Of a stretch of DNA of 64,000 bases, positions 44,225-52,869 are shown piece after piece. Below the pieces are notes generated by a model. That model searched no databases. It had not been told where the DNA came from and worked only from the letters and a program-made list of their open reading frames with translations. The stretch is taken from NCBI GenBank assembly GCA_019636175.1, contig JAHBYC010000003.1, positions 62,001 to 126,000 on the forward strand, written 5' to 3'. The translations under genes were made by a program, and so were the position numbers. The first letter of the stretch is position 1; every line of letters begins with the position of its first letter. Origin of the DNA: Caulobacter sp. GTDB lineage: Bacteria > Pseudomonadota > Alphaproteobacteria > Caulobacterales > Caulobacteraceae.

Positions 44225-44922
44225 CCTCCCGCCGCCTGTTGCTGATCTTCGCCGCCGGCCTGGTCGTGATGCTGATCATGCTGATCCCCCTGTCGGCGGT
44301 TCTGGCCTGGAGCCGTGCGCCGGTGACGGCCGCTCGGGTCGAGGGAACCTTGTGGAGCGGTCGCCTGAGTGGAGCCTCGATCGGCGCCCTGCCGCTCGGC
44401 CAGGTGCGCAGCCGGATGGAGATTCTGCCCCTGCTCAGCGGAACCGCGCGGCTGGAGAGCGAGGCGCGCGGCGCGGCCTTCACGGGCAAGGGTAGATTGA
44501 TCAGCGGCGGCGCCCGGCGCGGAGCCGACAAGGTCAGCGGCATGGTCGCCCTGGACCAGCTGGGGTTCTCCGGCCTGCCGGACGGAGCCTTGAAACTGAC
44601 CGGGGTGTCGCTGCTGTTCGATGGCGCCCGCTGCATCCGGGCGGGCGGCAAGGCCACGGCCGAGGTCGGCGGTTCCGGGCTCCTGCCGCAGCCCGTGGCC
44701 CTCAGCGGCGCGCCCGCCTGCATCGATGGCCGCTGGGTGCTGCCGATGGCCGGCGAGGCCCAGGGCCTGCGTATCGAGAGCCGGTTCAGCCTGGCGGCGG
44801 ACGGCGCCTGGCGATCCGTGCTGATCCTCATTCCCACCGACCCCGCCATGGGGCAGGCTTTGGGCGCGGCCGGCTTCACCCAGGACGGTGATCGCTGGCG
44901 CCGAACCGTGGAAGGACGATGA
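44221..44922 (+). CDS. gspN: Type II secretion protein GspN
   Basis: A 233-residue protein with an N-terminal membrane anchor (about 5-27) and a periplasmic body. VEGTLWSGRLSGASIGALPLG (about 39-60) and ARLESEARGAAFTGKGR are the family blocks. GspN is found in only some type II systems and its role is not settled. It is the twelfth gsp gene of the operon and overlaps gspM and the following gene by four bases. Confidence 0.88.
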   Translation: MTSRRLLLIFAAGLVVMLIMLIPLSAVLAWSRAPVTAARVEGTLWSGRLSGASIGALPLGQVRSRMEILPLLSGTARLESEARGAAFTGKGRLISGGARRGADKVSGMVALDQLGFSGLPDGALKLTGVSLLFDGARCIRAGGKATAEVGGSGLLPQPVALSGAPACIDGRWVLPMAGEAQGLRIESRFSLAADGAWRSVLILIPTDPAMGQALGAAGFTQDGDRWRRTVEGR

Positions 44923-45425
44923 TGACCCCGCGAACTCCTCAAGGCCGGAAGGCCCTCATCGCCGCCGGGCTTGTGATGGCCCTGACATTCGCCGGTTCCG
45001 TCGCCCTTGCCGCGCCGAAATCACAGAAGGCCCCGCCGCTGGACAATGGCGGCCTGGCGTTCGCCGAACTGCCGCCGCAGGAGCTGGCGGCCGGACAGTG
45101 CGCGCTGTTTCTGTGGGCCCGGACGTCGCCGCCGCGCCGGTTCCTGATGGCGACCCAGAACCCGGCCTCGGCCCGGGTCAGTCTGGACGGCCGGACCCTG
45201 GACCTTCCCCTGTCAGCCTGGGACGGCGAGGCGGTCTATGGGGTGCATGAGACACAGACCTTCGCGGGCGAAGGCGTCACCCTGACCGTGCGGTTCACCG
45301 CCGAGGAGCGCAAGGGCCTGGTCGGGGGTCTGGTCGTGCCCAGCGCCTCGGTCGAGTATCGCGACGCCGCCGGCTGGGAGACGGTCATTCCGGCCGCCGG
45401 AATGATCGCCTGCCAGCCGGCCTGA
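44919..45425 (+). CDS. Unrecognised secreted protein, thirteenth gene of the gsp operon
   Basis: A 168-residue protein with a signal peptide (AAGLVMALTFAGSVALA, cut near residue 32) and a mature beta-rich part: LAFAELPPQELAAGQCALFLW, PRRFLMATQNPASARVSLDG, VHETQTFAGEGVTLTVRF. Two cysteines (about 61 and 165) could form a disulphide. No lipobox. It overlaps gspN by ATGA, so it is translated with the system. It may be a periplasmic helper of the secreton or an exported substrate; family unknown to me. Confidence 0.8.
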   Translation: MMTPRTPQGRKALIAAGLVMALTFAGSVALAAPKSQKAPPLDNGGLAFAELPPQELAAGQCALFLWARTSPPRRFLMATQNPASARVSLDGRTLDLPLSAWDGEAVYGVHETQTFAGEGVTLTVRFTAEERKGLVGGLVVPSASVEYRDAAGWETVIPAAGMIACQPA

Positions 45426-45429
45426 GCCG

Positions 45430-46407
45430 TCAGGCGGCCAGGAAGCCTTCCAGCCGCCCGCGAATGATGGACTCGGCTTCGCTCATGATGCGGTCGATCA
45501 GTTCCTTGCAGGTCGGGATGTCGTGGATCAGCCCGGCGACCATGCCGCAGGACCAGGCGCCGGCTTCCATCTGACCGTCGACCATGATCTTCGGATAAAC
45601 GCCTGCCACTTCGTTGAAAATGTCCTCGAACTTGATGTTTGGTCCGAGGTCCTTCTCCTTCTGCAGCAGCCGCTCGACCGCCTCATTGGTCAGAACGCGC
45701 TCGGTATTGCGCAGCGGCCGCATGACCAGACGGGTGTCCAGCTCGCTGGCGGCGACAATGGCGGCCTTCACATTGTCATGCACCGGCGCCTCCTTGGTGG
45801 CGATGAAGCGGGTGCCCATGTTCATGCCCTCGGCGCCCATGGCCAGGGCGGCGACCAGCGAGCGGGCGTCGGCCATGCCGCCGGAGGCGACGAAGGGAAT
45901 CTTCAGCTCCTCGGCCGCGCGGGGCAGCAGGATCATGTTGGGCACATCGTCCTCGCCCGGGTGACCGCCGCATTCGAAACCGTCGACGCTGACCGCGTCG
46001 CAACCGATGGCTTCGGCCTTCAGGCTGTGACGGACCGAGGTGCATTTGTGGATCACCTTGACCCCGGCTTCCTGCAGCGGCGGCAGCCATTTGGCGGGGT
46101 TGTTCCCGGCCGTCTCGACCGCCTTCACCCCGCCATCGAGGATCGCCTTCACATAGCCCGGGTAATCGGGCTGGTTGACCGAGGGCAGGAAGGTCAGGTT
46201 CACCCCGAACGGCTTGTCGGTCATCTCGCGGCACCTGGCGATTTCCTTCGACAGATCCTCGGGCGTGCGCTGGGTCAGGCCGGTGATGATTCCAAGGCCC
46301 CCGGCGTTGGACACCGCCGCCGCCATCTCGGCGAAGCCGACGAAGTGCATCCCGCCCTGGATGATCGGGTGCTCGATGCCGAAAAGTTCGGTGATGCGGG
46401 TCTTCAT
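45430..46407 (-). CDS. Nitronate monooxygenase-like FMN enzyme
   Basis: A 325-residue TIM-barrel FMN protein of the 2-nitropropane dioxygenase / NMO family that oxidises alkyl nitronates. IEHPIIQGGMHFVGFAEMAA (11-30), GGLGIITGLTQRTPEDL, the DAVSVDGFECGGHPGEDDVP phosphate-binding and active-site region (about 143-162) and VASGGMADARSLVAALAMGA are typical. The ATG at 46407 starts at the conserved edge. Last gene of the amidohydrolase-GNAT-permease-NMO run; only four bases separate it from the convergent gsp operon end. Confidence 0.9.
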   Translation of the reverse strand: MKTRITELFGIEHPIIQGGMHFVGFAEMAAAVSNAGGLGIITGLTQRTPEDLSKEIARCREMTDKPFGVNLTFLPSVNQPDYPGYVKAILDGGVKAVETAGNNPAKWLPPLQEAGVKVIHKCTSVRHSLKAEAIGCDAVSVDGFECGGHPGEDDVPNMILLPRAAEELKIPFVASGGMADARSLVAALAMGAEGMNMGTRFIATKEAPVHDNVKAAIVAASELDTRLVMRPLRNTERVLTNEAVERLLQKEKDLGPNIKFEDIFNEVAGVYPKIMVDGQMEAGAWSCGMVAGLIHDIPTCKELIDRIMSEAESIIRGRLEGFLAA

Positions 46408-46517
46408 GGCCTGTTTCCTGGTCCTTTGGGTTTGCGGTCGCCCGGTCCTTGCCCCGCGCGTTCGGCGGCGATGTTAGGAAAATGGACGGCGAGGGCAACC
46501 GTCCTTTTTTGAAACCA

Positions 46518-47729
46518 TCAGGCCTTGGCCGGGACCGCGAAGATGATCACGGTGAGGGCGACGACCACCCCCATCCCGTAGACGACCGCCAGGCCGCGCT
46601 GGCCCCGCTTCCAGGCCGACATGGCCGCCTGGGCCGATTGCAGGCCGTAGTAGGCGACGAACATCTTCGAGGCCCAGGTGATCAGCTGGTAGATATCGAC
46701 CAGCCAGATGATGGCGATGGCGGCCAGGGCGGTGATCAGATTGCCGATGCGGACCTTGATGCGTCCGCCGAGCGCCTCCGCCAGCAATCCCCCTGCCCCG
46801 TTGGTGTCGGCCACCGCCGCCGAGAGCTGTGAGGCCAGGGCTGTCAGGATGATCACCGGGGCGACGGCCAGGCCGACCGGACGCAGCATGTCGATGATCG
46901 CCGTCTCGCCGCCGGAGTCCGGCAGGGTGTGGGTGAAGAAGCTGGTGATCAGCAGGATGAAGGTCAGATAGATGCCGGTCGCCAGCAGCTGGGCCCAGCG
47001 CATGGTCTTGATGCGGGTGTCGGCGTCGTAGGCGTCTCCCAGATAGCGCGATGTCTCGAACCCCTGCACCAGAATGACCAGACCGAGCAGGACGCTGATT
47101 TCATGCCAGCCGTGGGGATGGGAGGGCGCGACCCAGGTGAACTGCCCCCGGGTAAGCGCCAGGATGGTGGCCACCGTCAGAGCGACCAGCAACCCGCCGA
47201 TCAGTCCCAGCTTCAGACCCACGGCGCTGACCGCCACCCGCTCCAGGCCGTCCAGGCCCCATGCCGTGCCGACCGCGCCGACGAAGGCGATGACGATGGT
47301 GGCGACGATCTTGATCCAGACCGGATCGACCACGTCGACCACCCGCAGGCCGAAGGCGGCGAACAGGTTCAGATAGTAGGCGACCGAGACGAAATAGGCG
47401 AAGGCCAGCGTCAGGTCCGCCAGTCGCTCCAGCCCCCGGACGATGACCGGCGGATCGTCATGCAGTCGCGGCTCGACGTAGCGAATGTTGTGACGGATCG
47501 CCGATCCGAACAGCCAGGCGACGGCGCACAGGGCCAGCATCGCCAGCCAGGCCAGCCGGCCGGCGGTCGAGGCCAGGATGGGGCCGGCGACCAGGAAGCC
47601 TGATCCGATGATCGAGGCCAGGGGCGTGACGGTGGCCTGCCACAGCTCCGACCGCACAAGACGCGGCCGGAACATGATCCCGACCAGGACGACGGCGACC
47701 GCGACCAGCACCCAGCTGGGCAGGGTCAC
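46518..47729 (-). CDS. Integral membrane permease-like protein
   Basis: A 403-residue protein with about 10-11 hydrophobic segments (for example WVLVAVAVVLVGIMF at the start, LASIIGSGFLVAGPILASTA, ALASQLSAAVADTNGAGGL). The SxxGSGFLVAGP loop recalls the first unwound helix of APC-superfamily amino acid transporters, but no specific family is certain. Inner membrane. It lies 33 bases downstream of the GNAT gene and 110 bases before the nitronate monooxygenase on the same strand. Confidence 0.75.
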   Translation of the reverse strand: MTLPSWVLVAVAVVLVGIMFRPRLVRSELWQATVTPLASIIGSGFLVAGPILASTAGRLAWLAMLALCAVAWLFGSAIRHNIRYVEPRLHDDPPVIVRGLERLADLTLAFAYFVSVAYYLNLFAAFGLRVVDVVDPVWIKIVATIVIAFVGAVGTAWGLDGLERVAVSAVGLKLGLIGGLLVALTVATILALTRGQFTWVAPSHPHGWHEISVLLGLVILVQGFETSRYLGDAYDADTRIKTMRWAQLLATGIYLTFILLITSFFTHTLPDSGGETAIIDMLRPVGLAVAPVIILTALASQLSAAVADTNGAGGLLAEALGGRIKVRIGNLITALAAIAIIWLVDIYQLITWASKMFVAYYGLQSAQAAMSAWKRGQRGLAVVYGMGVVVALTVIIFAVPAKA

Positions 47730-47762
47730 GGCGCGGTCTCCAAAACGCGGAGAGCCGACCGG

Positions 47763-48089
47763 CTAGATGCCAAGCGCCTTGCGATAGTCGGGATGAACAA
47801 GATCATGAAACTCGGGATGCTTGGCGATGTAGCCGGCGAAGAAGGTGCAGACCGGGATCACCTTCTGGCCCCGTTCGCGGGCGAAGGCCATGCCGTGGCG
47901 CACCAGGGCCCCGCCGACGCCCTTGCCCTCGAAGGCGGGCGGCACGACGGTATGGGGGAACATCACGCCGCTCTCGAGCAGGCGGTATTCGGCGAAGGCC
48001 ACCGCATCGCCAAGATGCACCTCGAACCGGCCTTCGCTGGCGCCGTCGGCCCGGTTGTCGATCACTTCAAAGGCGGGCCCGTCAGTCAC
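47763..48089 (-). CDS. Small GNAT acetyltransferase (YjdJ/COG2388 type)
   Basis: A 108-residue short acetyltransferase. The order of elements, RFEVHLGDAVAFAEYRL, MFPHTVVPPAFEGKGVGGAL with the acetyl-CoA loop GKGVGGALV (about 63-71), and FFAGYIAKHPEFHDLVHP at the end, matches the minimal GNAT subgroup represented by E. coli YjdJ. Its start overlaps the end of the amidohydrolase gene by eight bases. Substrate unknown. Confidence 0.9.
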   Translation of the reverse strand: MTDGPAFEVIDNRADGASEGRFEVHLGDAVAFAEYRLLESGVMFPHTVVPPAFEGKGVGGALVRHGMAFARERGQKVIPVCTFFAGYIAKHPEFHDLVHPDYRKALGI

Positions 48090-51000
48090 CGTCGTGCCCC
48101 ACCGTCTCGGTCATCGCCGTTCCGCCCCAGGTCTCGCCGCCGGCCTGCTGGAACCAGAAGGGCTTGTGCTTCCGCTGGCGGGTTCCGACCTCGTTCATGT
48201 CGCTGTCGAACACCCGCCCATTGGCGATGGTGTAGCGGATCGAGGTGGTGTTGCGGATGTTGTCGAGCGGGTTCTGGTCCAGCACCACAAGGTCGGCCAG
48301 CTTGCCGACCTCGAGCGAGCCGATATCCCGATCCATGCCCAGGGTCTTGGCGCCGTTCCAGGTGGCGGTGCGAAGGGCTTCCATGGGGGTCATGCCGCCC
48401 TGGGCCATCATCCAGATTTCCCAATGCTCGCCCAGACCTTCGCGCTGGCCATGGGCTCCGGTCTCGACGCGAACGCCAAGGTCGCTGAGCTGCTTGGCGC
48501 CCCGGGCGATGTTGATGTGGTTCAACTCCTCGGGCGGGACCTTGAACGGGCGGCGTGAGCGGGCGTCGAGCACGCGGCGAGGCGCGTATTTCGACAGGAT
48601 GGGGTCCTCCCAGACATTGGTCGTCTCGTACCAGTAGTTCTCGCCGAAGCTGCCGCCGTAGGCGACGATCAGGGTCGGGGTGTAGCCGGTGTCGACCTGT
48701 GACCAGAGCTGTTTGACGTCGTCGTAGAACACCGCCGTCGGGATGGAATGCTCGATGGTGGTGTGGCCATCGATCAGCATGGTCATGTTGTGCTCGAACA
48801 GCGACCCGCCCTCCGGCACCACGGACATGTCCAGGGCCCGGGCGGCGGCGATGATCTGCTGGCGCTGGTCGCGACGGGGCTGGTTGTAGCTCTTTACGCT
48901 GAAGGCCCCGGCGGCCTTCATGCGCCGCAGATGGCCGAGCGCGTCCTCGGCGTTGTCGATCTTGGCCGTGAAGGGGGTCGTGGCGCCGTAGAGGATGGTC
49001 CCCGTCGAGAAGATCCGCGGCCCGACGATCTCACCCGCCTTCTGCAACTCGCTGGCGGCGAAGATTTCGCTGGTGTCGTTGGAGGGGTCATGGATCGTCG
49101 TCACCCCGAAGGCCAGGGCGGCGTAGTTGATCCAGCTCTGCTGCGGAATGATCTCGTCCGAGCCCATCGAGCCATGCCAGTGGGCGTCCACCAGGCCGGG
49201 GATAATAGTCTTGCCGGCGAGATCGAAGGTCTTGGCGTCAGCCGGAACGGCAATGTCGCCGGCCGGGCCGATGGCCTCGATGCGGTTGCCGTTCAGGAGG
49301 ATCGTGCCGTTCTCGATGACCTCATCGCCCTTCATCGTGATGATTCGGGCGCCGACCAGGGCGACGCGGCCGGAGGGGGCGTCGTAGGTCTGGCTGAATC
49401 CGAGCTGAAAGCCCTTCTCGGGCGCCTTGGGCAGGTCCTTGGGCGCGCCATCGACGAAGGCGAAGGCGTCCTTCAGATCGCGCGAGTAGAGCTCTGGTCC
49501 CAGCGACCACCACAGCCGCTTGCTGTCGCCCGACCAGTGCAGCCATTCGCCGGCGTCGCGGGTCACCTTGGTCACCGGAATGGACTTGGTGTCGGGCCCG
49601 ATCTCGACCGCCTTTCCGGTCACCACCAGCGGGGCGATGTAAGCGTTGAACCGTTCGGTCCAGGCCACCCATTTCTCGTCGGGGGCCACGGCGTATTCGG
49701 TGGCGTTGGCGCTGATCAGCAGGGTGCGGGCATCGCCGCCGTCGAGCCTGGAGGAGCGAAGGGCGCGCTTGCCCTCGGACTCATAGGTCATGAAGTAGAC
49801 GCGGCCGGACGAGGCCCCGAACTGGGGCAGCACGCCGTCATGGGTGATCAGGCTGGAGGCGCCGCCGGCGGCGGGCACGGTGTAGAGCCCGGTCTCGGCG
49901 GACCACAGCCCGCTGGTCAGATAACCGTCCTGCACGGTGCGATAGGCAATGGTCGCGCCGTCGGGCGAGAAGGCCGGTTCGATGTAGTGGCCGGGCTTCT
50001 GGGTCACCACCCTGCCCTCGCCGCCCGTCGCCGGGGCGACGCGGACCGTGCCGAGGGTCTCGTCATTCCAGGTCGTGTAGACGATGGAAGACCCGTCCCG
50101 CGACCAGGACGGATAGAGCTCGAAGTCATCGCTCTGGCTGGTCAGCCGCCGAGCGTCGCCGCCGGACAGGTCACGCAGCCACAGCTTGCCGAGCGCCTCG
50201 AAGACGACCTTGTCGCCCCGGGGCGAAACCTCGGCCCAGCGCACCATCTTCACGTCAAAGGACTTGGGGGCGACATCGACCCTGGCGCGGACAGGCGTGG
50301 TGACGCGGCGGGTGGTTTTCACATGGAAGGGAATGTTGGTCGCCTCGCCGGTCGCGGCGTCGACCTTCCAGATCTTGCCCTTGGCCCACAGGATCAGGGC
50401 CTTGTTGTCCGGGGTCCAGGCCATGGCGGGATAGACCCCGTGGATGGCCCAGGTTTCCTGCATGTCGCGGTCGAGACCGTCATAGACCGGCGTCTCACGC
50501 CCGCTCTCCAGGTCGCGCACGAACAGCACCGACTGGTAGCGAACCCGGCGGATGAAGGCGAGGCTCTTGCCGTCCGGCGACGGCGTTGGGCGGATCGATC
50601 CGCCGGGGCCGGTGACATAGGCCCCGGTCTCGCCGGTCTGGCGATCCAGCCGCTGGATCACATAGATCTGGCCGTTGGGGTCCTTGCTGTATTCGAACAC
50701 CCCGCCGGGCGTGGCGTCGTCGCTGTAGTAGAGGTAGCGGCCGTCGGGGCTGAAGGCGGGCTCGCCGCTGTCCTTCTGTTCGGTCCGCTTCTTGGTCAAT
50801 TGCAGGCCGTCGCCGCCGGAGCGGTGGTACAGCCACATCTCCCCGGCGCCGAGCGAACGGCCGGAGGTGAAGTGCTTGCGAGCGACGATGAACTGGCTGT
50901 CGGGGGTCCAGTTGGGCGAGTTGAGCAGGCGGAAGGTCTCCTTGGTCACCGCGTGCATGTTGGAGCCGTCGCGATTCATGACCCAGATGTTGTCGCCGCC

Positions 51001-51342
51001 GCCGCGGTCGGACGTGAAGGCGATCCAGCGGCCGTTGGGGGAGTACCGGGCCTGCATGTCCCAGGCGACGCCGCTGGTCAGGGCCCTGGCCTCGCCGCCG
51101 GCGACGGGGATCACATAGAGATCGCCCAGCAGGTCGAAGATGATCTCCTTGCCGTCGGGGCTGATGTCGACACTCATCCAGGTTCCGGTGGTGGTGTCGA
51201 TGGTGACGTCCTTGGAGGGTCCAGGAGGCGCATTGACGTCCCACTTGGGCGGATCCTTCCTGGCGGCCGCCGCGAAACTGGCCGGCGCGGCGCCGAGCGC
51301 CAGGGAAAGGCTTACAGCCGCCGCAATCAGGAACCTGGTCAT
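48082..51342 (-). CDS. TolB-like propeller and amidohydrolase fusion, exported
   Basis: A 1086-residue protein with a signal peptide (to about residue 26). Residues about 45-640 contain many WD40-like/PD40 propeller repeats (ISPDGKEIIFDLLGDLYVI, YSPNGRWIAFTSDRGG, FSPDGRYLYYSDD). Residues about 655-1060 are a metal-dependent amidohydrolase: IIPGLVDAHWHGSMG carries the HxH metal pair (about 716-720), followed by GHTTIEHSIPT and KLADLVVLDQNPL. Such fusions are periplasmic and are thought to cleave peptide or cyclic amide bonds, with no defined substrate. First gene of a four-gene run. Confidence 0.93.
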   Translation of the reverse strand: MTRFLIAAAVSLSLALGAAPASFAAAARKDPPKWDVNAPPGPSKDVTIDTTTGTWMSVDISPDGKEIIFDLLGDLYVIPVAGGEARALTSGVAWDMQARYSPNGRWIAFTSDRGGGDNIWVMNRDGSNMHAVTKETFRLLNSPNWTPDSQFIVARKHFTSGRSLGAGEMWLYHRSGGDGLQLTKKRTEQKDSGEPAFSPDGRYLYYSDDATPGGVFEYSKDPNGQIYVIQRLDRQTGETGAYVTGPGGSIRPTPSPDGKSLAFIRRVRYQSVLFVRDLESGRETPVYDGLDRDMQETWAIHGVYPAMAWTPDNKALILWAKGKIWKVDAATGEATNIPFHVKTTRRVTTPVRARVDVAPKSFDVKMVRWAEVSPRGDKVVFEALGKLWLRDLSGGDARRLTSQSDDFELYPSWSRDGSSIVYTTWNDETLGTVRVAPATGGEGRVVTQKPGHYIEPAFSPDGATIAYRTVQDGYLTSGLWSAETGLYTVPAAGGASSLITHDGVLPQFGASSGRVYFMTYESEGKRALRSSRLDGGDARTLLISANATEYAVAPDEKWVAWTERFNAYIAPLVVTGKAVEIGPDTKSIPVTKVTRDAGEWLHWSGDSKRLWWSLGPELYSRDLKDAFAFVDGAPKDLPKAPEKGFQLGFSQTYDAPSGRVALVGARIITMKGDEVIENGTILLNGNRIEAIGPAGDIAVPADAKTFDLAGKTIIPGLVDAHWHGSMGSDEIIPQQSWINYAALAFGVTTIHDPSNDTSEIFAASELQKAGEIVGPRIFSTGTILYGATTPFTAKIDNAEDALGHLRRMKAAGAFSVKSYNQPRRDQRQQIIAAARALDMSVVPEGGSLFEHNMTMLIDGHTTIEHSIPTAVFYDDVKQLWSQVDTGYTPTLIVAYGGSFGENYWYETTNVWEDPILSKYAPRRVLDARSRRPFKVPPEELNHINIARGAKQLSDLGVRVETGAHGQREGLGEHWEIWMMAQGGMTPMEALRTATWNGAKTLGMDRDIGSLEVGKLADLVVLDQNPLDNIRNTTSIRYTIANGRVFDSDMNEVGTRQRKHKPFWFQQAGGETWGGTAMTETVGHDGD

Positions 51343-51459
51343 GAACGCCCCTCGAAATCAGATCAGGGTCGGACCCTAGCGACTGTGGCGGCGGACGCCA
51401 CCCCCGATGTTCAGCCCGACGATTTGCGCTATGCAGCCTGACCAGAGCGGAGAGCCGAC
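51343..51459. promoter_or_regulatory. Divergent promoter region, amidohydrolase / tusA-like gene
   Basis: It holds the start sites of two divergent genes within 117 bases; the segment GATTTGCGCTATGCAGCC (51420-51437) is the only less GC-rich part. No clear boxes. Confidence 0.3.
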
Positions 51460-51693
51460 GTGTCGCAAGACCCCCTTCTGATCGACGCCCGCGGCCACCG
51501 CTGCCCGGTGCCGACGCTGAAGCTGCGCAAGGCGCTGGAAGGGCTGGCGGTCGGAGAGGCGGTGACGCTGCTGGCCGACGACCCCATGGCGAAAGTCGAT
51601 GTCCCGCACTTCGTGAGCCAGACGGGCCATGAACTGGTCGACAGCGGCGTCGAGGGAAGCTGGGCCAGCTTCACCGTCCGCAAGACAGCCTAG
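51460..51693 (+). CDS. tusA: TusA/SirA family sulfurtransferase
   Basis: A 77-residue sulfur carrier. LIDARGHRCPVPTLKLRKAL contains the CPxP active site with C15; LLADDPMAKVDVPHFVSQTG and the final VRK are typical strands. TusA proteins relay persulfide sulfur to tRNA thiolation and other pathways. GTG start at 51460. It is convergent with the brkB-like gene, overlapping its stop by four bases. Assignment as tusA rather than a paralogue is by family only. Confidence 0.88.
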   Translation: MSQDPLLIDARGHRCPVPTLKLRKALEGLAVGEAVTLLADDPMAKVDVPHFVSQTGHELVDSGVEGSWASFTVRKTA

Positions 51694-52616
51694 ATCAGCG
51701 GCGGCGGCTCGAAATCCGGGTCGCCCTGGGCGATGGCGATCTCCACCTCGGTGGCGATGGCGCCGCCGAGGAAGACGACATTGACGTTCCAGCTGAGCCA
51801 GATGAGGAAGACCACGACCGCCGAGACGGAGCCGTAGGTCGCGCCCAGATGGGCGATCTGCTCGACGTAGAAGGCGCTGGCCCAGCTGGCTCCGACAGCG
51901 AGGGCCGCCGCCGCCATGCCGCCGATGATCGAGGCGCGCCAGACCACCAGCTGACGGCTCATGGCGTAGCGATAGATCAGGGTCATGGCCAGGGTCAGGC
52001 CGATGCTGGTCCAGGTCCATTCGCTGTAGAGCCACCAGGCGCCGGCCAGCGGCTTGAGGTTCATCGCCGCCCCCATCAGCCGCAGCATCAGGAACATGGC
52101 CGAAACCACGCCCATCAAGACAAAGGCGCTGATCAGAACCACCAGCGCCATGAAATTGAAGCTGAAGAACCCCCGCTGGTTTTCCTCGTCGTGGATGAAT
52201 GACAGCCCGGCCAGCAGAGCCTTGAAGCCGCGGTGCGCGGCATAGCCGCCGATGATCAGGGCCAGGGCGCTCTGGGCCGAGACCGCCTGCAGCGGCGCGT
52301 GGGCCAGGCGGATCAGCTCCTGCTCGAACAGGGCGCGGGCGCCGGGCGGCATCATGCCGGTGAAGTATTCGGCGCGGCGGGCGATCTGTTCGGGGTCCAC
52401 CAGCAGGCCGAACAGGCCCATGCCGATGGCGATGGCGGGAAAGGCGGCGAGCATGGCCCAGAAGGAAACCCCGCCGACGTAGAGCATGACGTCCCGGCCC
52501 CACAGTCGCGACAACGACTTGCCGGCGACCGACAGGCTCAGCCGCAGCCAGTGGGCTGGGTCGAGATCTCGCCAATGAGACGCAAGGCTGGAGAAGCGGG
52601 CCCGGGTGTCCGACAT
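51690..52616 (-). CDS. YihY/BrkB family inner-membrane protein
   Basis: A 308-residue protein with about six hydrophobic segments. VMLYVGGVSFWAMLAAFPAI, LLAGLSFIHDEENQRGFFSF, and WRASIIGGMAAAALAVGASW plus the end YGSVSAVVVFLIWLSWNVNVV are the hallmark blocks of the YihY (formerly RNase BN) family, whose function is unsettled. Start at ATG 52616 (MSDTRARF); a 12-residue extension to 52652 is possible. The 3' end overlaps tusA. Confidence 0.9.
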   Translation of the reverse strand: MSDTRARFSSLASHWRDLDPAHWLRLSLSVAGKSLSRLWGRDVMLYVGGVSFWAMLAAFPAIAIGMGLFGLLVDPEQIARRAEYFTGMMPPGARALFEQELIRLAHAPLQAVSAQSALALIIGGYAAHRGFKALLAGLSFIHDEENQRGFFSFNFMALVVLISAFVLMGVVSAMFLMLRLMGAAMNLKPLAGAWWLYSEWTWTSIGLTLAMTLIYRYAMSRQLVVWRASIIGGMAAAALAVGASWASAFYVEQIAHLGATYGSVSAVVVFLIWLSWNVNVVFLGGAIATEVEIAIAQGDPDFEPPPLI

Positions 52617-52869
52617 GGCGGGGAACCTGCCCGCTGAACGCCGTTGACGCAACAGGCGACGGCGCGCCGCCCCGGTTGAGGGGGCGACGCGCCTCCAGGA
52701 TGATCTTGCCTTCGTCCTGTATGACCGAAAACCCCGCTATCGAGGGACGGGGGAGCGCGGGGCCTCCAGTCACGATGACAAGCTAGCGAGTCGCCGCTGA
52801 ACCGTGGCTGAACGCGGCTGGCAGCCGTTATTGAGACTTCCGCCAGCCCTTTCCCTGTCCCCCGGAGAC
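52617..52869. other. Intergenic region between brkB-like and CoA-transferase genes
   Basis: About 250 bases on the side upstream of the brkB-like gene. It holds GCTGAAC three times (52632, 52796 and 52810 regions), GC-rich short repeats and no open frame with family similarity. It is presumably promoter for the brkB-like gene and trailer of the CoA-transferase. Confidence 0.35.

Noticed and set aside
48748..51441. An 897-residue antisense frame across the amidohydrolase fusion
   Set aside because: No motifs; composition typical of antisense shadow.
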